Shown here piece after piece: positions 27,833 through 36,697 of a stretch of 53,280 nt of DNA. The notes below the pieces were generated by a model, which had not been told where the DNA came from, did no database searches, and saw only the letters and a program-made list of their open reading frames with translations. The translations under genes and the position numbers were made by a program. The DNA lies in assembly GCA_004193285.1 (NCBI GenBank), contig SECP01000061.1, positions 1 through 53,280 of the forward strand, read 5' to 3'. This DNA is from Myxococcales bacterium (GTDB lineage Bacteria; Myxococcota_A; Polyangia; Polyangiales; Polyangiaceae). Position 1 is the first letter of the stretch. Each line of letters begins with the position of its first letter.

Positions 27833-29187
27833 TGCGCTACGTTCCGCACACCGAGGCCGAGATCGCAGAGATGCTGGGCGTCGTTGGGCGCCCTTCGCTC
27901 GACGATTTGTTCTCCACCATTCCGCCCGAGGCGCGCTTCGAGCGGAGCCTGGCGCTCGAGCCCGCTCTCGCCGAGCCGGAGCTCATGTCCCACCTTGCCG
28001 AGCTCTCGAAAAAGAGCACCGGCGCGGGGCTGCTCTCGTTCCTGGGAGCCGGCATGTACCAGCACCACGTACCGCCGGCAGTGGACCAGCTGCTGCTCCG
28101 AAGCGAGTTTTATACGGCCTACACGCCGTACCAACCCGAGGTCGCGCAGGGCACGCTGCAGGCGATTTGGGAGTTTCAGACCATCGTGAGCGAGCTGTAC
28201 GGCCTGCCCCTCGCCAACGCGAGCCTGTACGACGGCGCGAGCGCGACCGCGGAGGCGGCCCTCATGGCGTGCCGCCTCACGAAGCGCGGCAAGGTGGTGC
28301 TGAGCGGCTGCGTGCACCCGGACTACCGGCGCACGACCGTCACGTACATGGCCGGCCCCGAGCACACGTCCGCGGAGCAGGTCGGCGTCAGCGAGACCGG
28401 CGCCGCAGACCCAGCGCAGCTCGCGGCCGCGCTCACGGACGACGTCGCGGCCATCATCGTCGGCTACCCGAGCTTCTATGGCTCACTGCCGGACCTCGCC
28501 GCCTTGGCCAAGCTGGCCCACGATCGCGGCGCGCTACTGATCGCGACCGTGAGCGAGCCCTACGCGCTCTCCGTCGTCGAGGCGCCTGGCGCGCTGGGCG
28601 CGGACATTTGCGTGGGTGAAGGGCAGGCGCTCGCGTGCCCGCCGCAGTTCGGCGGCCCCGGCGTGGGCCTGTTCGCGTGCCGTGACGACCGCCAATACCT
28701 GCAGCAGCTCCCGGGCCGCATTTGCGGGGAAACGGTGGATCACGATGGGGAGCGCGGCTTCGTGCTCACGCTCTCCACGAGGGAGCAGCACATCCGCCGC
28801 GAGCGCGCGACGAGTAACATCTGCACCAATCAAGGCCTGTTGGCGCTCTCGCTCGCCATCCGCTCGAGCTTGCTGGGGAAGACCGGCTTCGTGGAGACGG
28901 GCAAGCAGTGCCTCGCCAAGGCGCGCTACCTCCGCAGCAAGCTGCTCGAGCTTCCTGGCTACGCGCCAGCGTTCGCGGCGGCGCCGTTCTTCAACGAGCT
29001 GGCCGTGCGCGTGCGCGGCGGCGACGCGGGCGCGGTGTGCCGCAAGCTGGAGGCGCAAGGCATCATCGCGGGCTACGACCTCGGCCGCCAAGATCCGACG
29101 CGTAAGGACTGCTTGCTCATCGCCGTGACGGAGAAACACCGCCGCGAAGATCTGGATCGCCTGTTGGCAGCGCTCGCCTCGGTCTAA
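27832..29187 (+). CDS. gcvPA: GcvPA, glycine dehydrogenase subunit 1
   Basis: Subunit 1 of the two-part P protein, the pyridoxal-phosphate glycine dehydrogenase. The 451-residue protein shows FLGAGMYQHHVPPAVDQLL, YTPYQPEVAQGTLQAIWEFQT, ANASLYDGASATAEAALMA and TSNICTNQGLLAL. The PLP-binding lysine belongs to subunit 2 (gcvPB), which does not follow here: an unrelated exported protein begins four bases after. I chose the ATG at 27832 (TGATG overlap with gcvH); an upstream extension would lie inside gcvH. Confidence 0.93.
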   Translation: MRYVPHTEAEIAEMLGVVGRPSLDDLFSTIPPEARFERSLALEPALAEPELMSHLAELSKKSTGAGLLSFLGAGMYQHHVPPAVDQLLLRSEFYTAYTPYQPEVAQGTLQAIWEFQTIVSELYGLPLANASLYDGASATAEAALMACRLTKRGKVVLSGCVHPDYRRTTVTYMAGPEHTSAEQVGVSETGAADPAQLAAALTDDVAAIIVGYPSFYGSLPDLAALAKLAHDRGALLIATVSEPYALSVVEAPGALGADICVGEGQALACPPQFGGPGVGLFACRDDRQYLQQLPGRICGETVDHDGERGFVLTLSTREQHIRRERATSNICTNQGLLALSLAIRSSLLGKTGFVETGKQCLAKARYLRSKLLELPGYAPAFAAAPFFNELAVRVRGGDAGAVCRKLEAQGIIAGYDLGRQDPTRKDCLLIAVTEKHRREDLDRLLAALASV

Positions 29188-29191
29188 TCCC

Positions 29192-29728
29192 ATGAAGGTC
29201 CTCGCCTCCGTTTTGGGAGCGTGCACGCTGCTCGCCCTCGCCACTCCTGCGCGCGCCGACGTCTCGTCTTGGGCGTTCGTCGGCGCCGGTCCGACCGCGT
29301 TCAAGCAAGAGGGCTTCGAGATGAAGCTCGACCCGGCCCTCTCGATCGAGGCTGGCATGGGGACGACCCCCAGCCGCCCCATCGTGGTCGGCGGCTTGTT
29401 CAAATTTCATACGCTGTTCGGGGATGGCACGGACCTCGCGCTCGCCCTGCGCGTCGCTTCCCAAGGTTTCGCGACCGGAAGATTGGGCCTGGCGATCGAC
29501 GCCGGCCCGTACCGGCGCTTCTGGGGCGAAGGCTCCACTGGCGGTCAAGCCGCGGTGGTTTTGGGCGGCCCCTGGGGCCTCACCCTCTCCGTGGGCGGCG
29601 GCTTGGGCAGCAACGACGCCCGCCACTTCGCGGCTAGCTTGGGGGTCGATTTCGCGCGACTCACCGTTTACCGGCTCTCCGGTGAGAATTGGTTCCCGAA
29701 CCCGCACCCCGCGTATCGCCCGAACTAG
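29192..29728 (+). CDS. Exported protein, possible small outer-membrane barrel
   Basis: A 178-residue protein with Sec signal peptide MKVLASVLGACTLLALAT (cleavage near ARA|DVS). The mature part has alternating hydrophobic segments with many Gly (AAVVLGGPWGLTLSVGGGLG, LGVDFARLTVYRL), which suggests a small beta-barrel. No family is recognised. It begins only four bases after gcvPA, so it may ride on the gcv transcript, although no functional link is evident. Confidence 0.65.
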   Translation: MKVLASVLGACTLLALATPARADVSSWAFVGAGPTAFKQEGFEMKLDPALSIEAGMGTTPSRPIVVGGLFKFHTLFGDGTDLALALRVASQGFATGRLGLAIDAGPYRRFWGEGSTGGQAAVVLGGPWGLTLSVGGGLGSNDARHFAASLGVDFARLTVYRLSGENWFPNPHPAYRPN

Positions 29729-29771
29729 TGAGCCTCCGAGGCAAAACTGAGCTAGCCTCCGGCGTCAGCTC

Positions 29772-31259
29772 ATGGAGGCACCGGTTCAAGAAGGGGACTT
29801 GCTCGCCGGCAAGTACCGCGTCGAAAAGGTGCTTGGTTACGGCGGCATGGGCGTGGTCGTCTCCGCGTTCCGGAACGACCTAGAGCAGCGGGTCGCGGTC
29901 AAATTCTTGAGTCAGGCGGCGGCCGAGCGACCTGACGCCGCGGAGCGCTTCCGCCGAGAGGCGCGGGCCGCGGCGAAGATTCGCAGCGAGCACGTGGCGC
30001 GCGTCTTGGACGTCGGCACCCTCGACACCGGCCTCCCCTACATGGTGATGGAGTTCCTGGAAGGGAACGACATCGCAGACGAGCTGCGCCGGCTCACCGT
30101 GCTGCCAATCTCGGACGCGGTGGAGTTCGTGCTCCAAGCCATCGAGGCGCTCGCGGAGGCGCACGCCGCCGGCGTCGTTCACCGAGACCTCAAGCCCGGC
30201 AACTTGTTCCTCGCTCGCCGGGCGGACGGCTCTCGCCGCGTCAAGGTGCTGGACTTCGGCATTTCGAAAGCGCTCACCGGCAGCTCGGTCGAAGAGCTGT
30301 CGCTCACCAAGACCGCCGCGCTCATCGGCTCGCCCCTGTACATGGCGCCGGAGCAAATGCGCTCGGCAAAAGACGTCGACACGCGGGCGGACATTTGGTC
30401 GCTCGGCGCGATGCTCTACGAGATGCTCACGGGTCAGCCGCCTTACACGGGGGACTCCATTCCGCAGCTGTGCGCGGCGCTGCTCCACGACGACCCGATC
30501 CCGCTACGCCAGCACCGCCCGGAGATCCCAGAGGGCCTCGAGCAAGCAGTGCTCCGTTGCCTGATGAAGGATCGCAACCACCGCTTCTCGACCGTCTTCG
30601 AGCTGGGGCGCGCGCTCCTGCCGTACGCGATGGCGAACAGCCACATTCACGTCGAGCGCGCGGAGCGCGTGCTGGGCGTGACGGACGTGACCCTCTCCGG
30701 CATGGTCGGGTCGGGTTTCGGACCTTCGGCCCCTCGCCTGTCTTCACCCGGCGCTTCCGTGCCGGTCACGCCGCTCCACATCACGCCCGCCGCGGTGCTG
30801 CAGCCCATCGAGCCGACGGTGAACTCTTGGGGCGCCTCCGGCTCCGGGCTCGCGCCCGGGGCTGCGCCCAAGAAGCGCCGGGGCGCGCTGCTCCTCGTCG
30901 GCGCGGCCGCCGCGGTGCTCGCGGGCGCGGTGGGGCTGTGGGCCGCGCGCAGCGGTGGCGCGGAAGACAAGCCGGCGCCCGCCGCTGCTCCCAGCGCAGA
31001 GCTGGCCAAAGCGGTGGTCGAGCCGCCGGCGCCGGTTGCGCCGCCCGCGCCCGAGGCGCCGACTCCGCCGGCGGTCGCCGCGACCTCTGCGGAGCCAGGG
31101 CCAGCTTCGCCGGCGCCGGCAGGTGCGCCGCTCAGCGCTGCCAGACCTAAGCCGCTCGCGGCAAAGCCGGCCGCAAAGCCCGACCCGAAAAAGCCGGAGC
31201 CGCTCGTCGCGCCGGTCAAGCCGGGCGGTGGTGTCACGGATTTCGGCGGGCGACGCTGA
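29772..31259 (+). CDS. Transmembrane Hanks-type Ser/Thr kinase
   Basis: A 495-residue kinase. The catalytic domain covers ~12-275: glycine loop GYGGMGVV, VAVKFL, HRDLKPGN (~137-144), DFGISKAL, GSPLYMAPEQM. Unlike the kinase at 10910, all landmark residues are intact. Residues ~370-391 (ALLLVGAAAAVLAGAVGLW) form one membrane segment after KKRR. Beyond it lies an Ala/Pro-rich low-complexity tail of about 100 residues. The layout is typical of myxobacterial kinases sensing envelope signals. The downstream TPR protein starts 21 bp later, and the pair is frequently seen in this group. Confidence 0.92.
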   Translation: MEAPVQEGDLLAGKYRVEKVLGYGGMGVVVSAFRNDLEQRVAVKFLSQAAAERPDAAERFRREARAAAKIRSEHVARVLDVGTLDTGLPYMVMEFLEGNDIADELRRLTVLPISDAVEFVLQAIEALAEAHAAGVVHRDLKPGNLFLARRADGSRRVKVLDFGISKALTGSSVEELSLTKTAALIGSPLYMAPEQMRSAKDVDTRADIWSLGAMLYEMLTGQPPYTGDSIPQLCAALLHDDPIPLRQHRPEIPEGLEQAVLRCLMKDRNHRFSTVFELGRALLPYAMANSHIHVERAERVLGVTDVTLSGMVGSGFGPSAPRLSSPGASVPVTPLHITPAAVLQPIEPTVNSWGASGSGLAPGAAPKKRRGALLLVGAAAAVLAGAVGLWAARSGGAEDKPAPAAAPSAELAKAVVEPPAPVAPPAPEAPTPPAVAATSAEPGPASPAPAGAPLSAARPKPLAAKPAAKPDPKKPEPLVAPVKPGGGVTDFGGRR

Positions 31260-31280
31260 GTTTAGGGTAAAGACCCGAGC

Positions 31281-32318
31281 ATGGCCGGTCTCCGACCCTT
31301 CCGTCGCTTCGCAGCTCTCGTCCCCACATGCCTGGTCGCGCTGGGCGCCGCGCCCGCGCTCGCGCAAACCGGCACTGACAAGGCCGCCGCCGAGGCGTTG
31401 TTCGACCAGGGCGTGCGCCTCATGAAGTCGGGTAGCTTGACGGAGGCGTGCCCCAAGCTCGAGGAGAGCGAACGCATCGACCCAGCCGTCGGCACGCTGC
31501 TGTACCTCGGCGAGTGCTACGAGAAGACCGGCAAAACTGCCAGCGCTTGGGCGACATTTCGCGAGGCCGCGTCGCTCGCCACGACCAGCAGTCAGCCCGA
31601 TCGAGCGCGCCTCGCCGCCGGCCGCGCTCAAGAGCTCGAGCCCAAGTTGAGCCGGCTCTCGGTCGAGGTCGCGCCGGAGGCCGCCAACATTCCGGGCTTG
31701 GTCGTCAAGCGCGGTCCGAACAAGCTCGAGCCTTCGCTCTACGGCACGCCCCTGCCCGTCGACCCCGGCGACTACCGCGTCGAGGCGAGCGCGCCGGGTT
31801 ACGAGCCCTGGAGCACGCCGGTCAAGGTGGAGGCGGGCCAAGCGAACGCCAGCGTGCGCGTCCCCGTCCTCGTGAAAGCGCCGGAAGGTGCGGCGGCGGC
31901 GCCTGCGACGGGCGGCGGAGTGGAGGGCCCCCTCGCTGAACGTCCACCCGCGGCGGTGGCGGTCAAGTCCAGCGGCCTCACCACCCAACAGACCTTGGGC
32001 ATCGTGGCCGGGGGCGTCGGCATCGTCGGCGTCGGCCTGGGCAGCTACTTCGGGATCCGCGCCATCAGCAAAAACAGCGACGCGGAGCAGCACTGCCCGA
32101 AAGAGGGCTTCTGCAGCAATACGACCGGGGTCGAGCTGACCAATCAAGCGCGCGACAGCGCCGCCGCCTCCAACGTCGCGTTCGCGGTCGGCGCGGGGCT
32201 GGTCGCGGTCGGCGCCGTGCTGTACCTCACCGGCGGGCGCAGCGAGTCCGAGCGGCTGGCGGTCGTACCGCTCTTTTCACCGGGTGCGGCTGCGGCCAGC
32301 ATCTCCGGGAGGTTTTGA
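31281..32318 (+). CDS. Exported TPR and PEGA-like protein
   Basis: A 345-residue protein with signal peptide MAGLRPFRRFAALVPTCLVA (cleavage near ALA|QT). Residues ~35-110 form TPR-like helices (AEALFDQGVRLMKSGSLTEACPKLEES; GTLLYLGECYEKTGKTASAWATFREAA). A PEGA-like beta segment follows (PVDPGDYRVEASAPGYEPW). Two membrane-like stretches then occur (~235-255, LGIVAGGVGIVGVGLGSYFG; ~292-312), separated by a loop containing two Cys. This architecture often sits beside Ser/Thr kinases in myxobacteria. Its TGA is directly followed by the Cys-rich lipoprotein gene with one base between. Function unknown. Confidence 0.8.
   Translation: MAGLRPFRRFAALVPTCLVALGAAPALAQTGTDKAAAEALFDQGVRLMKSGSLTEACPKLEESERIDPAVGTLLYLGECYEKTGKTASAWATFREAASLATTSSQPDRARLAAGRAQELEPKLSRLSVEVAPEAANIPGLVVKRGPNKLEPSLYGTPLPVDPGDYRVEASAPGYEPWSTPVKVEAGQANASVRVPVLVKAPEGAAAAPATGGGVEGPLAERPPAAVAVKSSGLTTQQTLGIVAGGVGIVGVGLGSYFGIRAISKNSDAEQHCPKEGFCSNTTGVELTNQARDSAAASNVAFAVGAGLVAVGAVLYLTGGRSESERLAVVPLFSPGAAAASISGRF
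32307..32312 (+). promoter_or_regulatory. Shine-Dalgarno of Cys-rich lipoprotein
   Basis: gggagg lies 7 bases before the ATG at 32320. It decides this start over an in-frame upstream start at 32284, which would be buried in the previous gene and would place non-signal sequence before the lipobox. Confidence 0.6.
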
Positions 32319-32319
32319 G

Positions 32320-33447
32320 ATGCGTCGCCTAGCGCTACCCCACCTGTTCGGCTTCTCTCTTTTGGCCCTCGCGCTCGGAGCTTGCCAAGCCATCGCCGGG
32401 ATCGAAGAGCGCAAGCTGGACCCTAGCCTCGCCGTTCCCCCCGACAGCAAGCAGTGCAAAGACTACTGCAGCGCGGTGCTCCAGAACTGCGTTGGGGACA
32501 ACGCGGTGTACAACGACCTCGCCGGCTGCCTCGGCTTCTGCGCCTATTTGGAGCCCGGCGACCCGGTGGAGCCAGATCCGAACACCGTCGCTTGCCGCGC
32601 GCGCGAAGCGGGCTTCGCCAAGCTCGAGCCGGACAGCCACTGCAAGGCGGCGGGCCCCGGCGGCAACGATGTGTGCGGCAGCGACTGCGAGGCGTACTGC
32701 CAGGTGTACCCGCGAGTATGCCCCGATGACTACCTGTACCCGAACGAGAAGGCTTGCCTGAAAGCCTGCAGCGGCCTCACCGATCAAGACAGCTTCGACG
32801 TGACGCGCGACCACGACGGCGACAGCATCGAGTGCCGACTCGTACACACCGTGTCTTCCACGACGCTGCCGGGGACCCATTGCGCGCACGCGCCGATTCC
32901 GCCCGCGCAGCCATGGTGCGCCGGTAAGCCGAGCGGCGCGCCCACCTGCCCCGAGTATTGCAAGATCGTGATGGCTGCGTGCGATGGCGAGCTCACCCAG
33001 TACGAGTCTCCCGAGCAGTGCTTGGCGGTGTGCGAGGCGCTCGAGATTGGCACCAACGACGACCAGGCGGGCAACACCGTGGGCTGCCGTCGCTATCACG
33101 CGTTCAGCTCCACCCTGGCGCCGACCACTCATTGCTTTCACTCCGGCCCCACCGGCGACGGTCACTGCGGTCAGGACGACGCGTCGACCGGCGACACGTC
33201 CAACTGCGAATCCTATTGCCGCCTCGTCGAGGCCGCGTGCCCGGACGAGTTTGCGGCCGGCCCCGGCTCGGCCGCGGAGTGCATGCAAACGTGCAGTGAG
33301 TTGCCGGAGGCCAAGGCGGACTCGAAGTACGCCGTGGAAAGCGCGGAGAGCAGCACTGGCTTGAGCTGCCGGGTGCTCTACGCGGCGCGCGCCTTCGAGG
33401 ACAAGACCGCCTGCGCCTCGGCGCTCGGCGGCGATTTGTGCGACTGA
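32320..33447 (+). CDS. Four-module Cys-rich lipoprotein
   Basis: A 375-residue lipoprotein, signal MRRLALPHLFGFSLLALALGAC (Cys22). The mature part repeats a module of about 80 residues four times, beginning near residues 46, 123, 209 and 296. Each has CxxYC, a Cys five or six residues later, a CLxxC or CMxxC pair, then a CR and usually HC (for example CPEYCKIVMAAC, QCLAVC, VGCR, HC). The regular Cys pattern suggests disulfide-linked secreted modules. It probably shares an operon with the kinase and TPR genes and is convergent with the hydrolase gene. I do not recognise a named family. Confidence 0.8.
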   Translation: MRRLALPHLFGFSLLALALGACQAIAGIEERKLDPSLAVPPDSKQCKDYCSAVLQNCVGDNAVYNDLAGCLGFCAYLEPGDPVEPDPNTVACRAREAGFAKLEPDSHCKAAGPGGNDVCGSDCEAYCQVYPRVCPDDYLYPNEKACLKACSGLTDQDSFDVTRDHDGDSIECRLVHTVSSTTLPGTHCAHAPIPPAQPWCAGKPSGAPTCPEYCKIVMAACDGELTQYESPEQCLAVCEALEIGTNDDQAGNTVGCRRYHAFSSTLAPTTHCFHSGPTGDGHCGQDDASTGDTSNCESYCRLVEAACPDEFAAGPGSAAECMQTCSELPEAKADSKYAVESAESSTGLSCRVLYAARAFEDKTACASALGGDLCD

Positions 33448-33449
33448 GC

Positions 33450-34190
33450 TCAGCCCGCGTCGCGCGCGTCCCGCACGGAGGCGGCGGCTTGCACGCGGGC
33501 GATGCGGCTCACCACCTCCGCGACCACGCGCGGGTGGTAGATGAGCGAGTTGTGGCCGCATCCGGGCACGCTCAAGCGCTCGCCCGCCGCCAAGAACGCG
33601 CCGCTCGGTACCACGTGGTCTTCCTGCCCGTCGATGGAGAGGTGCGGAACCATCAGCCGCTGTTGAGCGCCGCGGGCGAGCCGCGCCAAGAGCTCGCTGC
33701 CGGGCGCGATGTCCCGCCCGACCGGCGCCGGCAGTAACCGCGCCGGCGCAGCGCCGCAAAAGGGGCTCCCGATCGACAGAGTTTGCACGACTCGTGGATC
33801 CGACCCGAGCTCTTGCACGAAGTAACGCACCGCAACTCCGCCGACGCTGTGGCCCACCAAGTGAATGCGCACGTCGCCGGAGATGGCGCGTACGGCGGTC
33901 GCGATGTCGCGCGCCACGCTCGGGATCCCCGGCCCCGGCAGGTGAGTGAAGCTCGTGGTGAAGGCGCCCGTGCGCTGCTCGATTTCGCGGCGAAGCGGCC
34001 GCAGCACGCCAGCGGTCGCGAACAAGCCGTGCACGAGCATCACGACGTCCCGATCCGAGCGAACCCACATCGGCCGTGCGCCTCGCACATCTTTGTAAAT
34101 GAGCGTCGCTTGTCGCGCGATGGCGGCGGCTTCTCGCCCGACGCCTTCTAGCGAGTTGCGGACGTTGCTCTTGCGCTCTTCGTCGCTCAC
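33450..34190 (-). CDS. Alpha/beta-hydrolase, lipase-like
   Basis: A 246-residue cytosolic alpha/beta-hydrolase (no signal peptide). Motifs: oxyanion VMLVHGLFAT (~50-60), nucleophile elbow VGHSVGGVAVRYF, acidic candidate DGQEDHVVP, and a C-terminal His in GCGHNSLIYHP. The pattern fits triacylglycerol lipase/esterase-like enzymes. Substrate unknown. GTG start at 34190. Convergent with the Cys-rich lipoprotein, two bases apart; divergent from the lipoprotein at 34289. Confidence 0.88.
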   Translation of the reverse strand: MSDEERKSNVRNSLEGVGREAAAIARQATLIYKDVRGARPMWVRSDRDVVMLVHGLFATAGVLRPLRREIEQRTGAFTTSFTHLPGPGIPSVARDIATAVRAISGDVRIHLVGHSVGGVAVRYFVQELGSDPRVVQTLSIGSPFCGAAPARLLPAPVGRDIAPGSELLARLARGAQQRLMVPHLSIDGQEDHVVPSGAFLAAGERLSVPGCGHNSLIYHPRVVAEVVSRIARVQAAASVRDARDAG

Positions 34191-34252
34191 GGCTCCTTAC
34201 GTTCTTAACTTCGCGGCTGCGGATGGGGCAAGTTGAGGCCCAACTCGAGCTT

Positions 34253-34258
34253 GATAAT
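34253..34258 (+). promoter_or_regulatory. Possible -10 element in divergent spacer
   Basis: gataat within an AT-richer patch of the 98-bp spacer between the hydrolase and the interrupted lipoprotein gene. A hexamer ttgagg lies upstream but at only 14 bp. Weak. Confidence 0.25.
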
Positions 34259-34288
34259 TGTAGGTGCCGGGGCGATGCTGAAGAGACT

Positions 34289-35416
34289 ATGGGGAAAAAT
34301 TTCCAGCTCGTTTGCGCGCTGTCCTGCTTCATCACCCTGCCTAGCTGCTCGGATGACGTCGCGGCTCCGTCCGACGCCAGCGGCGGCTCGAGCGCGGGAG
34401 GTTCGGGGCAGAGCGGCTCGGCACATTCCGGCTCCAGTCAAGGGGGCGCGACCTCGAACGCGGGCAGCGGCAGCAGCAACTCCGGCAGCGCTGGCCACGG
34501 CGGCTCGAGCGCGGGGGGCACCTCTCCAGGAGCTCCGGGAGAGCCGGGCGAGGTTGGGGGCTGCAAGATGTTTCCGGCGGCGGACCACTGGAATCTGGAC
34601 GTCTCGACGTTGGCGGTGGACGCGGCTTGGACTCAGAAGGTTCAAGACCTCGTGGGAGGCGCGCGCATTCACCCCGACTACGGAGTGGACGGCGAAGACC
34701 TGTACGGCATCCCCCTGAACGTGGTGCCGGAGACGCAGCCGCTCTCGCCCGTGACCTTCGAGTGGTACCCGGAGGAGAGTGATGAAGGCCCGTACCCGTT
34801 TCCCGGTCCCGAGGACGTCGTCATCGAAGGCAACTCGCCGGAGAGCTGCGACGGAGACTGCCACCTCATCGTGATCCAACAAGGGACCTGTCAGCTGTAC
34901 GAGGGCTACGCTTGCGAGTACCAAGGCAGCGCGTGGCACTGCGGTAACGGCGCCAAGTGGGATTTGAACGAGCTCGGCTACGGTCAGCGCCCCGAAGGTT
35001 GGACATCGGCCGACGCCGCCGGGCTCGCGATCGCACCCGGCCTGCTCCGCTACGACGAGGTGCGCGCGGGGGAGGTCACGCACGCGCTGCGCTTCACCCT
35101 CGACTGCACCACCAACCAGTACGTCGCCCCCGCCTCCCACCAAGCAGTGCCCGACGGCTGCGATCCGAGCGACGGTCCGCCCCTCGGTACCCGCGTCCGC
35201 TTACGAGCGGACTACGACGTCTCCGGCCTCAGCCCGAGCGCGCAAGTAGTGCTCAATGGCATGAAGAAGTACGGCATGATCCTGGCGGACAACGGCTCCA
35301 ATTTCTAATTCCAGGGCGAGGCGAACCGCGGCTGGACGGAAGACGACATCGAGCCGCTCAAAGGCGTTCCGGCGAGCGCCTTCGAGGTGCTGGCCATGCC
35401 GCCGCTCATGCCCTGA
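34289..35416 (+). pseudogene. Lipoprotein gene with in-frame TAA near the 3' end
   Basis: The first frame codes a 339-residue lipoprotein: signal MGKNFQLVCALSCFITLPSC, then a Gly/Ser-rich linker (SGGSSAGGSGQSG type) and a folded domain containing DYGVDGEDLYGIPLNVVPE, CQLYEGYACEY, and KKYGMILADNGSNF. TAA at 35306-35308 stops it. The same frame then continues for 35 more codons (FQGEANRGWTEDDIEPLKGV; EVLAMPPL) up to TGA at 35414. The downstream part looks like the natural end of the domain: NGSNF-x-FQG with Tyr expected at the stop. A nonsense mutation, an assembly error, or readthrough could explain it. Function unknown. Start ATG 34289 gives a proper lipobox. Confidence 0.75.
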
Positions 35417-35432
35417 ACGTCGCCCCCTGACG

Positions 35433-35957
35433 CTAGGGCCGCTCGGCTCGCGCCACCGCTTCCGCGATCTCTTCACGCGTCAGCGCGCCTTCGCGGCGCT
35501 CGAGCAACCTGCCATGGCGGTCGAGCACGATCAGGGTCGGGACACCGTTGATCCGACCGAGCTCGCTATCGCCGGACATCAGGGCCGGAGTCGCCATGGC
35601 GATGGGTAAATCCACGCTGATGGAACGGGCCCAAACCTGCGCGAGATCGGCGGCCCGCGGCGCCTCCATCATCACGATCGCGCCGTTCGCGCGGGGCTTG
35701 TGTGTGGCAAGCACGTCCCGCAGCAATTGTGCCTCGGCTTGAGACGGCAGGTCGTAGGTGGTCACGAAGAGGAGCGCGGTGGTTCGACCGCGCGTCGTGT
35801 CGCTCGACAGCTCCTCGCCGGTGAGCGTACCGAACGTGAACTGGACGGGCTCACCCACCGCGCGCGCCGAGGGCGCGGACGGCTCGCCTTCGCGCACGAA
35901 GCAGCCCAGTAGGGAAAGCGCAGTGAGCGCTGCGACGACGAGCGGACGAACGGTCAC
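35433..35957 (-). CDS. Thioredoxin-fold lipoprotein lacking CxxC
   Basis: A 174-residue lipoprotein: signal MTVRPLVVAALTALSLLGC (Cys19). The rest resembles TlpA/redoxin proteins: ALLFVTTYDLPSQAEAQLLRD at the position of the WCxPC active site, and the cis-Pro segment GVPTLIVLDRHGRLL. Here WCxPC is replaced by YDLPS (residues 68-72), so no dithiol is available. A structural, binding or chaperone-like role is possible; haem or copper delivery proteins also share the fold. GTG start at 35957 overlaps the upstream stop as GTGA. Confidence 0.75.
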   Translation of the reverse strand: MTVRPLVVAALTALSLLGCFVREGEPSAPSARAVGEPVQFTFGTLTGEELSSDTTRGRTTALLFVTTYDLPSQAEAQLLRDVLATHKPRANGAIVMMEAPRAADLAQVWARSISVDLPIAMATPALMSGDSELGRINGVPTLIVLDRHGRLLERREGALTREEIAEAVARAERP

Positions 35958-36676
35958 GGAGCAGAAGACGGCGGCGGTGACGACCCGCCGATGTTGGGTC
36001 CGAACAGGTCTGCGAACACGCGCAGCGCTTCCGGCAGCTCGCGACCGCTGCGCCGATGCGACAGCACCGCGTGCGAGAGCTCGTCGATGAGCGCCTTGAG
36101 GGGCGAGCGCTCGAGCTTCGCGCCCTCGAGCTCGTGCCCCGGGCGGGGGGCGCGCTGGGCGTCCACGATGGGGTCGTGGCGGACCCAAGAGAAGCCGCGC
36201 TCGGGGCGGTACGCGCAGGCCAAAACCTGCACGAAATCCAGATAAAGCGGGACGATGACGGTGGCGATGCGCAGGCCGTCCGGGCGCAGCGCCGAGAGCG
36301 CTTGCACCGCGCCGCGGGGCGTCGCCTCTGCCTCCGCGGGGCCCATGGCGAACGTGATGCGATCGCGGCGCTCCGGGTCCGACTCCACTGCCAGGAGCGG
36401 GGCGTAAACGGCGATGCGCGGCACCTTGAGGCGCACCGAATCTTGCTCGAGCGCGTTGAGCCACGACGTGCGGCCCTTTGCGTCCAGCTCACGGTAAGCG
36501 ATCGCCGCCGCGAGCGCTGCCTCTGCGTCCGTGGCGAGCGCGCCGAGCCACTCACACCATGCGTCCAGCACGCGCGCATCCGTGCCGCGCCCTGGCTCTG
36601 GGAGCGGCGTGCGATCGGCGGCCGCTCCAGCGAGCTTCGACGAAATGGAGGGCTCGAGCGGCGGTACGTGGGCCAC
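35954..36676 (-). CDS. Hypothetical cytosolic protein
   Basis: A 240-residue protein I do not recognise. No signal peptide or membrane segment. It contains an Ala-rich helix region (DAEAALAAAIAYRELDAKG), a segment RIATVIVPLYLDFVQVLACAYR and a C-terminal helix (LKALIDELSHAVLSHRRSGRELPEALRVFA) followed by a Pro/Ser-rich end. GTG start. It overlaps the thioredoxin-fold lipoprotein gene by four bases, so the two probably form an operon. Confidence 0.75.
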   Translation of the reverse strand: MAHVPPLEPSISSKLAGAAADRTPLPEPGRGTDARVLDAWCEWLGALATDAEAALAAAIAYRELDAKGRTSWLNALEQDSVRLKVPRIAVYAPLLAVESDPERRDRITFAMGPAEAEATPRGAVQALSALRPDGLRIATVIVPLYLDFVQVLACAYRPERGFSWVRHDPIVDAQRAPRPGHELEGAKLERSPLKALIDELSHAVLSHRRSGRELPEALRVFADLFGPNIGGSSPPPSSAP

Positions 36677-36697
36677 GATGGCCAGGACGCTAAAGCA

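Noticed and set aside
32335..34335. 666-residue minus-strand open frame
   Set aside because: It runs antisense to the Cys-rich lipoprotein and in another frame across the hydrolase; no motifs, and it conflicts with two supported genes.
35958..36464. N-terminal extension of the thioredoxin-fold lipoprotein
   Set aside because: It lies antisense-free but out of frame inside the upstream gene; the GTG at 35957 gives a proper lipobox and a GTGA overlap.
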